DNA of 64,000 bases from a virus, in the IMG/VR virus record IMGVR_UViG_3300021963_007714, positions 45,029 through 109,028 of that record. One strand, given 5' to 3'. The translations under genes were made by a program, and so were the position numbers. The notes under the pieces are model-generated. The model was not told where the DNA came from. It was given only the letters and a program-made list of their open reading frames with translations, and did not search any database. The stretch's first letter is position 1. The number at the start of each line of letters is the position of its first letter. Below are positions 27,276 to 35,063 of the stretch, piece after piece.

Positions 27276-28356
27276 TATAAAAAAACAAACGAACTATCTT
27301 AAACGAAAAATGTTTCTGGACCCAGAAGGCCCAGTCACAGTTCAACGATTTGAAGAAGTCAAATACCCAAAGATACAAAAGTTTGAAGAATTAGCCAGAG
27401 GTTTTTTTTGGGTACCTGAAGAGGTCAGTTTAACCAAGGACAAAATTGATTTCAAAGAATCCAGTGATGCTGTACGTCATATCTTTACCAGCAACCTACT
27501 TCGACAAACCGCTCTAGATAGCATTCAGGGCAGAGCGCCTAGTCAGATTTTTTCACCGGTGATTAGCTTGCCTGAACTAGAAGCACTAGTTAGTAATTGG
27601 AGTTTTTTCGAAACCAATATTCACAGCAAGAGCTATAGTCACATTATCAGAAATGTCTACGGTGTACCTAAAGAAGTTTTCAATACTATTCATGACACCA
27701 CTGAAATCGTTGACATGGCGGCTAGTGTAGGAAGGTATTATGACAAGTTACATTTATTAAACTGTAATAAGGAAGCCGGACTCTATGTGAACGAGGTTGA
27801 ACATATTAAAGCAATCTGGTTAGCCCTAAATGCCAGCTATGCCCTAGAGGCACTACGCTTTATGGTGTCATTTGCAACCAGTCTTGCTATGGTAGAAAAC
27901 CGTATTTTTATTGGTAATGGAAACATTATCAGCTTAATCTTACAGGACGAACTATTACACACAGAATGGACAGCTCATTTGATCAATCAAGTGGTTAAAG
28001 ATGATCAAAGATTTTCCAATATTGTTGACGAATGCCGTAGCGAAGTTTATAACATGTATATGGATGTGATTAAGGAAGAAAAAGCATGGGCAGATTATTT
28101 GTTTAGCAAGGGTGTGGTAATCGGATTGAATCCTCAAATTCTCAAGGATTTTGTAGATTATACTGCTTTTGTGAGACTGAAAGATATTGGCATTAAGTAC
28201 AATGAAGAACATCCCAAAACCAGTCCTATTCCATGGTTCAACAAACATGTCAATATTAATAAGAAACAGACAGCACTTCAAGAAAATGAATCAACTAATT
28301 ATGTTATCGGAGTAATGAGCGACGTAATTGAATATGATGCCCTACCCGCACTATAA
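27256..28356 (+). CDS. nrdB: Class Ia ribonucleotide reductase, beta (radical) subunit
   Basis: 366 aa from ATG 27256 (an ATG at 27310 is an alternative). It houses the diiron-tyrosyl radical that activates NrdA. Motifs: ALDSIQGRAP with the first Asp ligand; WSFFETNIHSKSYSHI with Glu, His and the radical Tyr; ALEALRF with Glu; LQDELLHTEW with Glu and His. One oddity: the Glu-His pair is ExxxH, where E. coli and T4 have ExxH, so one residue appears inserted. Overall length and remaining motifs are normal, so activity is still expected. Confidence 0.95.
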   Translation: MSHDQYNIKKQTNYLKRKMFLDPEGPVTVQRFEEVKYPKIQKFEELARGFFWVPEEVSLTKDKIDFKESSDAVRHIFTSNLLRQTALDSIQGRAPSQIFSPVISLPELEALVSNWSFFETNIHSKSYSHIIRNVYGVPKEVFNTIHDTTEIVDMAASVGRYYDKLHLLNCNKEAGLYVNEVEHIKAIWLALNASYALEALRFMVSFATSLAMVENRIFIGNGNIISLILQDELLHTEWTAHLINQVVKDDQRFSNIVDECRSEVYNMYMDVIKEEKAWADYLFSKGVVIGLNPQILKDFVDYTAFVRLKDIGIKYNEEHPKTSPIPWFNKHVNINKKQTALQENESTNYVIGVMSDVIEYDALPAL

Positions 28357-28367
28357 GGAGAATAATA

Positions 28368-28604
28368 ATGAAGGCAATTGTATGGAGTAAATATCACTGT
28401 AGCTTTTGTGATCAGGCAATGATGTTATTAAAGCAGCGTGGCATGGAAATCGAAGAACGTAAAATAGGTGATGGTTGGTCAAAAGAAGAATTATTAGAGG
28501 CTGTGCCCACAGCAAGAACAGTACCACAGATCTTTATAGACGATCGACTTATTGGTGGCTATACAGAATTAAAACAATATCTATTAGAGGCAGCTAATGG
28601 ATAA
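28368..28604 (+). CDS. grx: Glutaredoxin
   Basis: 78 aa. A thioredoxin-fold redox protein with active site CSFC near residue 12, the cis-Pro segment TVPQIFIDD and the glutathione-site IGGYTEL. It starts behind AAGGAG, 12 nt after nrdB. Its likely role is recycling the NrdA cysteines at the expense of glutathione, as with T4 NrdC. Confidence 0.93.
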   Translation: MKAIVWSKYHCSFCDQAMMLLKQRGMEIEERKIGDGWSKEELLEAVPTARTVPQIFIDDRLIGGYTELKQYLLEAANG

Positions 28605-29082
28605 TAATGAGGAAAAATTAACGATCTCAGCAAGTGATGATATGTCATCGCCTGTTATATCTGCTCTAGATACAGAACAAATAAAACCATTGGATTTTTC
28701 CGATCTCAACCTTGATACTATCAGCATAGATACATCTCTCAACGCCTATTCAACTGCTATTTCAGGAGCAGGACAGTATGGGGCTGCTGGTAATTATGTC
28801 CTTAGCACGAACGGAACTAATCCTGGTTGGAATCCTCTCAGTTGGCCATCAATCACTAATAGTGGATCCACAATAGACAACTCATTGTCAGTTAAAGGTG
28901 ATGCAGAGTTTGACGGTGATGTAAAAATTAAAGGTCATAGTATATTACATCTACTTAAAAAGATTGAAGATAGGTTAGCAGTTTTACAAGAACCTAATCC
29001 GGAAAAACTTGAAAAATTCGCAGCCTTGAAAAAAGCCTACGATCACTACAAAACTCTAGAAAGGCTTATAGGTGAGGAATAA
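28597..29082 (+). CDS. Conserved-type structural or assembly protein, unknown function
   Basis: 161 aa, overlapping the glutaredoxin stop by 8 nt. The N-terminal 80 residues are Ser/Thr/Asn-rich. The C-terminus has a GDAEFDGDVKIKGHSI strand repeat and a helix (LEKFAALKKAYDHYKTLERL). That KFAALKKAYDHYK region is familiar from hypothetical proteins in marine T4-like phages. The strand-then-coiled end suggests a trimeric fibre or baseplate component. Confidence 0.6.
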   Translation: MDNNEEKLTISASDDMSSPVISALDTEQIKPLDFSDLNLDTISIDTSLNAYSTAISGAGQYGAAGNYVLSTNGTNPGWNPLSWPSITNSGSTIDNSLSVKGDAEFDGDVKIKGHSILHLLKKIEDRLAVLQEPNPEKLEKFAALKKAYDHYKTLERLIGEE

Positions 29083-29372
29083 TGTTAATTAACAAAGGAT
29101 TTAAAACCGGCGATATCATTACTATAAAATTAATAAATGGTGATGAAATAATAGCCAGATATGAAAATGAAACTATTGATGAAGTTTCTATAAACAGACC
29201 TTTGGCTTTAACATTAGGAGGCGGTGGTGGATTAGGTATGATTCCTTGGGTGTTTTTAAGCGACAAACAAGACTACAATCTAAAAAAAAGCCACATGTTT
29301 GTTATGGTTCCCAGTAAGGCTGATGCTGCTAAACAATATATGCAGGGAACTACAGGAATAGCATTAGGATAA
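29082..29372 (+). CDS. Small Sm/Hfq-like fold candidate
   Basis: 96 aa, starting at the last base of the preceding stop (TAATG). The pattern FKTGDIITIKLINGDEIIAR, then YENETIDEVSINRPLAL, resembles the five-stranded Sm barrel seen in phage LSm-like proteins. It continues with GLGMIPWVFLSD and SHMFVMVPSKADAAKQYMQG. This family is common in T4-like cyanophages without a proven role. RNA binding is possible but not shown. Confidence 0.6.
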   Translation: MLINKGFKTGDIITIKLINGDEIIARYENETIDEVSINRPLALTLGGGGGLGMIPWVFLSDKQDYNLKKSHMFVMVPSKADAAKQYMQGTTGIALG

Positions 29373-29376
29373 AATT

Positions 29377-30231
29377 ATGCCGTATATACCCGGTGATGGC
29401 AAAATTAAAGATGTATTCAATAGCAGCGATGTATATGTTAATAACGTCCCTGTAGCATTATGGTTGCAAGCTGGAACCAGCTCTGCCTATGCCAATGTAA
29501 ATGCAGATGGAGCTAGTGCATTAGTAAATTCTAGTGTAGTTACCGTTACTAAGGGAAATACAGATAGTCTATTAGCACAACAACAATCTAATCCCAACGG
29601 ACCTAATAGTTTTTACAATGGTAATGCTGCAGCAGATGGTGTAAAAGGCAACTATAGTCCAGTTGAAGATGGTGTAGATGTGACACCTATAACAGGAACC
29701 ACCGGCACTACGACTAGCACTACAGCAACAACAGGTCTTTTACTACTTCTAAGAAATGTATTAGGAGAAGCTAGTAGAGGATTATGGAGAGAAACTGGAC
29801 AGGGAGGTGCAGCCAGTAACCCAAACATAACAGGTATATGGCCAAAGCTAGGATTCGGATCTGCCAGTCCTTGGAATACAGACCAAACAGCATGGTGTAT
29901 GGGCTTTGTAAATTATTGCCTAATGGCAAGTGGCAACAAATTTGTAAAAACTGCTTCTGCTGCTGCGATTACTCAAAATCCTGCTGCATGGGGTGCTGTA
30001 AGTGTTCCTAAAGATCAAGCTCAACCGGGTGATATTGCTTTTTGGAGTTATAGGCATGTGAATTTTGTCTACACAGCCGCAGGAGGTAGATACACATTTA
30101 TAGGTGGTAACCAAAGTCCTAGGGCTAGTAATAACCCTAACGATGGGGATGTTACGCAAAGTTATCCAAATGGCGCTCCTGCGAGCACACCTACCTGGAT
30201 AGGTTGCTATCGTATAAATGGACTAAAGTAG
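29377..30231 (+). CDS. PAAR-like tip joined to CHAP/NlpC-type peptidase domain
   Basis: 284 aa. Residues 1-50 (PGDGKIKDVFNSSDVYVNNV and PVALW) look like half of a PAAR spike-tip repeat. A low-complexity linker follows to about 125. Residues 125-280 resemble the TIGR02594/CHAP class of cell-wall peptidases: TAWCMGFVNYCLMASG carries the candidate catalytic Cys, YRHVNFVY the His, and GGNQS a possible third residue. A tail-tip peptidoglycan hydrolase is the natural reading. A free endolysin is less likely because of the N-terminal domain. Confidence 0.72.
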   Translation: MPYIPGDGKIKDVFNSSDVYVNNVPVALWLQAGTSSAYANVNADGASALVNSSVVTVTKGNTDSLLAQQQSNPNGPNSFYNGNAAADGVKGNYSPVEDGVDVTPITGTTGTTTSTTATTGLLLLLRNVLGEASRGLWRETGQGGAASNPNITGIWPKLGFGSASPWNTDQTAWCMGFVNYCLMASGNKFVKTASAAAITQNPAAWGAVSVPKDQAQPGDIAFWSYRHVNFVYTAAGGRYTFIGGNQSPRASNNPNDGDVTQSYPNGAPASTPTWIGCYRINGLK

Positions 30232-30250
30232 TGGCATAAAAGCCACGCTA

Positions 30251-30279
30251 TTGACAGAAGTCAATCTCTGTCATATACT
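30251..30279 (+). promoter_or_regulatory. Sigma70-type promoter with internal palindrome
   Basis: TTGACA (30251-30256), 17-bp spacer, TATACT (30274-30279). TGACAG (30252-30257) and CTGTCA (30268-30273) form a 6-bp inverted repeat spanning the -35 box and spacer, an operator-like arrangement. Confidence 0.82.
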
Positions 30280-30311
30280 AACAACTTGTAAACAATTTAT
30301 AGGAGATTCAG

Positions 30312-30461
30312 ATGTATAAGTATGCTATTTGGGTTCGTATTAATCAGTTTCAAACCGCTAATACTTTTGTTTTTGCCAATAACGACTATGAGGCCAAAAT
30401 GCTTGCTGAGGCTCAATATGGTCAGGGCAATGTTCTTAACTACTCACGAGTGTCAGAATAA
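30312..30461 (+). CDS. Small phage protein, unknown function
   Basis: 49 aa with an AGGAGA ribosome binding site, 33 nt downstream of a sigma70-type promoter. The sequence (MYKYAIWVRINQFQTANTF, then NDYEAKMLAEAQYGQGNVL) resembles very small proteins of marine T4-like phages. It is a single alpha/beta unit. The promoter and good ribosome binding site argue for strong early expression. Confidence 0.65.
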   Translation: MYKYAIWVRINQFQTANTFVFANNDYEAKMLAEAQYGQGNVLNYSRVSE

Positions 30462-30464
30462 TCT

Positions 30465-30857
30465 ATGAGCATGCACCTAGAAGGTCCTTGGCTTAGTACT
30501 ACCGGTAAAAGAAAGGGCAAATTCAAATGGGCTTCTGCCGATGCTAAACGTAGGCAGCAATCTTTAGAAAAAGAGTGGCAAGATCTAAAAAGCAAGTATA
30601 ATATAGAGCAAGAAGAAAAGAAAAAGAAACAGGCTTTATCTGCTAAAAAATTAGTTTATAGTCTTAAGCCACCACCTGGTAGAACTACTACAGACAATAT
30701 TAAGAGTCATGACAGCGGTTTAGGTAATGCTGCTAAAAAAGCTACCCCAGTATACACTGGCGATAATGTCATGGGTGTTACAATCCTACATAAGAGCTGT
30801 CTACAGCCGGTATTCAATCAACAACAAGCTATTGACGCTGCTTCGATGCGTAGATAA
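30465..30857 (+). CDS. Basic conserved-type phage protein, unknown function
   Basis: 130 aa, 3 nt after the preceding stop. It is very basic, with FKWASADAKRRQQSLEKEW and a Lys-rich helix, then a Pro/Thr-rich middle and a C-terminal VMGVTILHKSCLQPVFNQQQ strand. Nucleic-acid binding is plausible from charge alone. Related hypothetical proteins are familiar from T4-like cyanophages. Confidence 0.6.
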   Translation: MSMHLEGPWLSTTGKRKGKFKWASADAKRRQQSLEKEWQDLKSKYNIEQEEKKKKQALSAKKLVYSLKPPPGRTTTDNIKSHDSGLGNAAKKATPVYTGDNVMGVTILHKSCLQPVFNQQQAIDAASMRR

Positions 30858-30873
30858 TTAGTAAGAGATGGGC

Positions 30874-30881
30874 TATAAATA
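30874..30881 (+). promoter_or_regulatory. T4-type late promoter (TATAAATA), leaderless position
   Basis: Perfect octamer ending 5 nt before the ATG at 30887. By T4 geometry, +1 would be the A of the ATG. Confidence 0.82.
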
Positions 30882-30886
30882 TCTCT

Positions 30887-31936
30887 ATGAGTAAATTCAA
30901 TGAGATATTATTAGCCTATCTGGCTTTATTAAGTGGATTAGCCATATCAGGTGTGGCTGTATACTATTCTGTAGTAGGGCTTACTGCTATATTTGCTGCG
31001 GCAGCGATTCCCATCATTATAATGGGGATAGCACTAGAAATTGGTAAAATTGTTGCCACTGTTTGGCTAAAACAGAATTGGTCTATATGTCCAAGACCTG
31101 TTAAAATATACTTAATAACCGCTATTGTTCTCCTAATGGTTATTACCAGTATGGGTATATTTGGATTTCTATCTAAGGCTCATAGCGACCAAAGTCTGGT
31201 AGGTGGAGAAATATTAGGACAGTTAGCAATTTATGATGAAAAGATTAAAACTAGCAAAGAAAGTATTGAAACCAAGCGCCGTGAACTTAAACAAATGGAC
31301 GAGGCAGTGGACCAAGTTATGGCACGATCGCAGGACGAAAAAGGTGCAGATAAGTCCATTGCTCTACGTAAAAGTCAACAAAGGGATCGCTCTCGTATTT
31401 CCTCAGAAATTGAGACCGAACAGAAAAGACTTAGTGAACTTAGTAATGAGGCCGCACCTTTACGTGCGCAAGTTAGGCAGGTTGAAGCTGAGGTAGGCCC
31501 ACTCAAATACATTGCGGCATTTTTCTATGGTGAAACTGATCAAACTGTATTAGAAAAATCAGTTGTCTGGGTCATATTGATTTTAATTGTAGTATTCGAT
31601 CCATTGGCCATAATCCTATTACTGGCTAGTCAAATCAGTTTCCAAAATTTTAGAAATGAAGCCACGACACCAGAGCCTGTAGAATCAATCCAAACCAATT
31701 TACAGCCCACAATCGAGCCATTAGAAGAAATACAATCGGTAAGTAACATAGAGTCAGTTGATCCTTGGTCACAGCCACAACAGTCTAGAACCAAGGTAAA
31801 TTTGCGTAATTTTAAAACGGGCGGATCAGTACTTACTGAATACTATGTTAATATGATTAAAAATGGTAATATGAAGACTGCTGATGTTCCATCCGATCTT
31901 AGGGAAGAGGTTGATGCCAGATTAAATGAAAAATAA
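30887..31936 (+). CDS. Multi-span membrane protein with coiled coil
   Basis: 349 aa. Three hydrophobic segments lie within the first 100 residues (about 8-28, 31-56, 75-95). A charged coiled coil follows (about 105-200, rich in Lys, Glu and Arg), then a fourth segment (about 226-248) and a Pro/Gln-rich tail with a small C-terminal domain (NLRNFKTGGSVLTEYYVN). There is no ribosome binding site, and the start sits at the predicted +1 of a late promoter. The layout could suit an envelope-remodelling or lysis-control protein. Unidentified. Confidence 0.65.
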   Translation: MSKFNEILLAYLALLSGLAISGVAVYYSVVGLTAIFAAAAIPIIIMGIALEIGKIVATVWLKQNWSICPRPVKIYLITAIVLLMVITSMGIFGFLSKAHSDQSLVGGEILGQLAIYDEKIKTSKESIETKRRELKQMDEAVDQVMARSQDEKGADKSIALRKSQQRDRSRISSEIETEQKRLSELSNEAAPLRAQVRQVEAEVGPLKYIAAFFYGETDQTVLEKSVVWVILILIVVFDPLAIILLLASQISFQNFRNEATTPEPVESIQTNLQPTIEPLEEIQSVSNIESVDPWSQPQQSRTKVNLRNFKTGGSVLTEYYVNMIKNGNMKTADVPSDLREEVDARLNEK

Positions 31937-32333
31937 GGTTACTTTAATTACACCTCCGGATATCTATGAAAACAGCAGCAATAGCGTCTTGTTTATCAAT
32001 GTTCAGGATAGGGACCAAGAGAAGATTACTAATTGGTTGAGCAATTCCGAATCAGAAGATAATATTAATATATATTTTTATAGCGGCGAGCAGGAAACTG
32101 AATGGTTGCTATATGCTTTATCTAGAGCAGACTTAACATTTTTTGATGTTGATAATCATTGTGGCTTGACTCAACTTCTTGCTGGTTATATCATTTCAAT
32201 GAATAAGGTTTATTACCAAACACAGCAAGCAGATATAGGTCAGGTCTATCAACATATCAATAGTCGTCGTGTACCGGACATGGATTTTTTCTTAAGCGAC
32301 GTTCTACAACCTTTCCATATTCCAAATAAATAA
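31926..32333 (+). CDS. Conserved-type phage protein, Rossmann-like candidate
   Basis: 135 aa, overlapping the preceding gene by 11 nt. Alternating strands and helices (KVTLITPPDIYENSSNSVLF, INIYFYSGEQETEWLLYALS, LTFFDVDNHCGLTQLLAGYI) suggest a small Rossmann-like or nucleoside-deoxyribosyltransferase-like fold. No catalytic site can be confirmed. Similar hypothetical proteins occur in T4-like cyanophages by recall. Confidence 0.6.
   Translation: MKNKVTLITPPDIYENSSNSVLFINVQDRDQEKITNWLSNSESEDNINIYFYSGEQETEWLLYALSRADLTFFDVDNHCGLTQLLAGYIISMNKVYYQTQQADIGQVYQHINSRRVPDMDFFLSDVLQPFHIPNK
32325..32332 (+). promoter_or_regulatory. Possible late promoter variant (AATAAATA) for rpsU
   Basis: AATAAATA overlapping the stop of the preceding gene, 22 nt before the bS21 ATG. 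Its location within coding sequence makes it less certain than the others. Confidence 0.4.
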
Positions 32334-32354
32334 TTTTTTGACTTAAAGGATGAT

Positions 32355-32591
32355 ATGGCGAAATATAAGACAACAGTGTTAGGCAACAAAGTTATTAGTG
32401 GAGATATGCCCTTTAACACGGTTTTGAAAAAATTCAAACAAAAAGTAGATGACTCGGGTGTTTTAGAAGAAGTTCGTAGTAGGATGTTCTATGAAAAGCC
32501 TACTACAGAAAGAAAAAGAAAAAAAGGTGCTGCCCGTGCTCGTTGGTTGAAAAAGTTGCGTAATCAAGAGCTGCCAAAAAAACTCTATTGA
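32355..32591 (+). CDS. rpsU: Ribosomal protein bS21
   Basis: 78 aa, typical for bS21. The core FNTVLKKFKQKVDDSGVLEE, then RSRMFYEKPTTERKRKKGAA, matches the family signature (FYEKPTxxRKRKxxxA) and the C-terminus is basic. bS21 sits near the 3' end of 16S rRNA and takes part in translation initiation. Phage-encoded copies are known from pelagiphages and large phages. An AAGGAT site precedes ATG 32355. It could replace the host protein and bias ribosomes toward phage mRNA, which is inference. Confidence 0.93.
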   Translation: MAKYKTTVLGNKVISGDMPFNTVLKKFKQKVDDSGVLEEVRSRMFYEKPTTERKRKKGAARARWLKKLRNQELPKKLY

Positions 32592-32616
32592 CTTATCTCT
32601 TAGTTCATGTTACACT
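32588..32616 (+). promoter_or_regulatory. Sigma70-type promoter, start at or near ATG
   Basis: TTGACT (32588-32593), 17-bp spacer, TACACT (32611-32616). The ATG of the next gene at 32622 lies 5 nt after the -10, so the transcript would be leaderless or nearly so. Confidence 0.75.
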
Positions 32617-32621
32617 ACAGC

Positions 32622-32873
32622 ATGAACAAGAAACTTAAAATTACCTATATGCCTGGTGCCTTTGACAGTTTTGATGGGACTCAGGAAGAATTAGACGAAC
32701 TAATCAAACAAATTGAAGGCAGTGTAGAATCTGGAGAAATTTTAGAAAATAGCCAGCCTGTAGATTTAGAACGCATGGCTGAAGAAGATCCAGAATTAGC
32801 CCAATTACTAACTGAACTTTTTGAAAAACTAGAGCAAGAAGATATTGAAACTAGAAAGAGGAAATTAAATTAA
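32622..32873 (+). CDS. Small acidic conserved-type phage protein
   Basis: 83 aa. The ATG at 32622 was chosen over 32607, which falls inside the promoter spacer. The protein is strongly acidic (DGTQEELDELIKQIEGSVES, EDPELAQLLTELFEKLEQED) and helical. The stop overlaps the exonuclease start (TAATG). No family function is known; a small regulator or inhibitor is conceivable. Confidence 0.65.
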   Translation: MNKKLKITYMPGAFDSFDGTQEELDELIKQIEGSVESGEILENSQPVDLERMAEEDPELAQLLTELFEKLEQEDIETRKRKLN

Positions 32874-33400
32874 TGGCTAAGCATTTAATGGTTGATATGG
32901 AAACACTAGGTGTCAGCCCTAGATCTGTTGTACTTTCCCTAGGCGCAGTTCATTTTGATCCAATGGGCGAAGGATATACAGATTCAATCTATTTTAAGAT
33001 TAATCTTGATGATCAAGATACTCTAGGACGTGAAATTGACCCAAATACTATTGAATGGTGGGGCAAGCAAGATCCGCTGATAATGGAGGAAGCTTTTGAT
33101 GAAAACGGAAGAATTGGCTTAAATGATGCTCTAAATCGTTTTCATAAGTTTGCCTGGGGTTGTGATGCTTTTTGGAGTCACGGGGCAACCTTTGACCTTG
33201 TCATACTAGAAGACATCTATAGACAGCTAAACAGACCTTTACCATGGAATTATTGGCAACTTCGCGATACAAGAACACTGTTTGATTTAGGATGGGATCC
33301 AGAAATGCCAAAAGATAATAAACATGATGCTCTACAAGATGCTATTAGGCAAAGTGTGGGTGTTCAAAACATTTATAGAAAACTAAATGAAAATAGGTAA
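32873..33400 (+). CDS. DEDDh 3'-5' exonuclease (DexA/Rv2179c-like)
   Basis: 175 aa. MVDMETLGVSPRSVVLSLGAV provides the first Asp and Glu, HGATFDLVIL the second Asp, and KHDALQDAIRQS the catalytic His and last Asp, so the whole DEDDh set is present. The NTIEWWGKQDP segment is characteristic of the Rv2179c/DexA-like branch. It probably trims 3' ends of DNA or RNA. It is translated together with the acidic protein before it and the small protein after it. Confidence 0.88.
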   Translation: MAKHLMVDMETLGVSPRSVVLSLGAVHFDPMGEGYTDSIYFKINLDDQDTLGREIDPNTIEWWGKQDPLIMEEAFDENGRIGLNDALNRFHKFAWGCDAFWSHGATFDLVILEDIYRQLNRPLPWNYWQLRDTRTLFDLGWDPEMPKDNKHDALQDAIRQSVGVQNIYRKLNENR

Positions 33401-33653
33401 ATTAGATCGCCGTCATAACGGGCATAATCAATTCAAATATTATGCTCGCTTTCTAACCTTCCAAATGGATCAGTTTTGTGAAGTAAGAAATTGGTGTTGG
33501 CAAACCTGGGGGCCTAGCTCAGAATTAGATACGATACGATATTTGGAATATGGCAGGGATTTAAAGTGGGCTTGGATCTGCGATCAATACAATGTTAAAA
33601 TATTTTTAGCCTCTGATAAAGAGTATCAATGGTTTACATTGAAGTGGAAATAG
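33387..33653 (+). CDS. Small Trp-rich protein, unknown function
   Basis: 88 aa, overlapping the exonuclease by 14 nt and ending 1 nt before the phosphoesterase. It is aromatic and basic (YYARFLTFQMDQFCEVRNWC, WTWG-like residues, LKWAWICDQYNVKIFLAS). It has the look of a small folded cytoplasmic protein. Not recognised. Confidence 0.55.
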   Translation: MKIGKLDRRHNGHNQFKYYARFLTFQMDQFCEVRNWCWQTWGPSSELDTIRYLEYGRDLKWAWICDQYNVKIFLASDKEYQWFTLKWK

Positions 33654-33654
33654 A

Positions 33655-34509
33655 ATGAAAATTACCTTAGTATCAGATCTACATCTTGAGTTTAGCGACG
33701 TCAACCTTACTAACGAACAAGGTGCTGATGTCCTAATCCTTGGTGGCGATATTATGGTGGCACAGGATCTACACGATCATCCTGAACCTGCTAATGCTAT
33801 AGAGCGATCAATGATTGCTCATGGTCAAGGGTTGGGGCGTAGGCAAGAAAAGGCACAACAGTTTAGAGATTTTCTAAAAAGGGTCAGTTTTCAGTTTCCG
33901 CATGTAATCTACATTGCGGGTAATCACGAATACTATCATGGTAAATGGCCAGACACTATTCAATATCTACGTGATGAAGTCAGTAGATTTCCTAACATTT
34001 ATTTTTTAGAAAATGACGTAAAGGAAATCGATGATGTAATATTTGTGGGTGGTACTTTATGGACTAATATGAACAAGGGTGATAATACTACTATAAACAT
34101 GGTAAAGGCTATGTTAAATGACTATCGTGTGGTAAGAGACAGCAACAAGAATTATAGCAAACTACATCCACTTACCACACTAGGTAGACATCGTGAAACC
34201 TTGTCCTATATCAGTAAAGTTGTAGACAGTGACCCTACTCGTAAGTATGTGGTAGTTGGACATCACGCACCTAGTAAGCGCAGCACCAAACCAAAGTATG
34301 AAAAGGACTTTCATTTGAATGGTGGTTATAGCAGTGACCTAAATGAATTTATTGAGGCACGCCCTCAAATAAAATTATGGACTCATGGGCATACACATGA
34401 TTGCTTTGATTATATGATTGGATCTACCAGAGTGGTTTGTAATCCAAGAGGCTATGAGGGCTACGAACCAGATAGTGGTTGGAATCCAAATTTCACAGTT
34501 GAGGTATGA
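33655..34509 (+). CDS. Calcineurin-like metallophosphoesterase
   Basis: 284 aa. All motifs of the family are visible: SDLHLE (residues 7-12), LGGDIM, AGNHEYYHG, VVGHHAPS and THGHTHDC, which supply the two-metal site. Such phage enzymes may act on nucleotides, cyclic nucleotides, phosphoproteins or DNA ends; the substrate cannot be told from sequence. In this genome, with two nucleotide cyclases, a phosphodiesterase role is worth testing. It overlaps the next gene by ATGA. Confidence 0.9.
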   Translation: MKITLVSDLHLEFSDVNLTNEQGADVLILGGDIMVAQDLHDHPEPANAIERSMIAHGQGLGRRQEKAQQFRDFLKRVSFQFPHVIYIAGNHEYYHGKWPDTIQYLRDEVSRFPNIYFLENDVKEIDDVIFVGGTLWTNMNKGDNTTINMVKAMLNDYRVVRDSNKNYSKLHPLTTLGRHRETLSYISKVVDSDPTRKYVVVGHHAPSKRSTKPKYEKDFHLNGGYSSDLNEFIEARPQIKLWTHGHTHDCFDYMIGSTRVVCNPRGYEGYEPDSGWNPNFTVEV

Positions 34510-34715
34510 TAGCAATTAGACTTATGGACATAAAACCCAATGAGGTTTTAGAAATAGTATATCAACTTAAGCAACAGGGATATAAACAGGCTATAGATTT
34601 TGATTTTGCTCATTTTCAGGGAAAAATTTCTCTGGAAGGACAAACAAGAAGTTATACTAACTTTATATTTTACAATGAAAAATTAGCCACATATTTTGCT
34701 TTGAGATATAAATGA
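34506..34715 (+). CDS. Small phage protein, unknown function
   Basis: 69 aa between ATGA overlaps at both ends, which supports translation. Segments DIKPNEVLEIVYQLKQQGYK and FAHFQGKISLEGQTRSYTNF suggest a small alpha/beta protein. Not recognised. Confidence 0.55.
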   Translation: MIAIRLMDIKPNEVLEIVYQLKQQGYKQAIDFDFAHFQGKISLEGQTRSYTNFIFYNEKLATYFALRYK

Positions 34716-34993
34716 GATCAAATAAAGAAGAATACTATGAAGAATGGTGCGAGCGTGCTCGAATTTATGAATATGAAATAGCAAAAAATAAGACCACCAA
34801 AAACTATGATATAGAGATTATTTTGGAAGAAATGACGTCTCGTCTATTGTCCAAAATGCTACATCCACTCTTTGACATGATTAAAGATGATAACCTTAAA
34901 AATTATGATGGTGATAAGTCTAGAGCAGAATATAAAAAACTATATTTGGATAAAGTGGGTCCTGTGGCAGATCACATACAGCTAGATAGTTAA
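34712..34993 (+). CDS. Small charged helical protein, unknown function
   Basis: 93 aa, starting in an ATGA overlap. It is rich in Glu, Lys and Asp, with RSNKEEYYEEWCERARIYEY and LEEMTSRLLSKMLHPLFDMI helices. It is the last gene of the transcription unit before the next sigma70-type promoter. No motif identifies it. Confidence 0.55.
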   Translation: MRSNKEEYYEEWCERARIYEYEIAKNKTTKNYDIEIILEEMTSRLLSKMLHPLFDMIKDDNLKNYDGDKSRAEYKKLYLDKVGPVADHIQLDS

Positions 34994-35004
34994 TTTGAAA
35001 GTTC

Positions 35005-35033
35005 TTGACCTAATAGCCAATGGCTGTTATACT
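35005..35033 (+). promoter_or_regulatory. Sigma70-type promoter
   Basis: TTGACC (35005-35010), 17-bp spacer, TATACT (35028-35033). The spacer contains the imperfect inverted repeat TAGCCA-ATGGCT. It drives the ParB-like gene. Confidence 0.85.
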
Positions 35034-35063
35034 AGCTTTTCCTACAACTTTTAGAGATTACCA

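Noticed and set aside
32338-32366. TTGACT as a -35 box for rpsU
   Set aside because: No acceptable -10 hexamer lies 15-19 nt downstream; the sequence there overlaps the rpsU start region.
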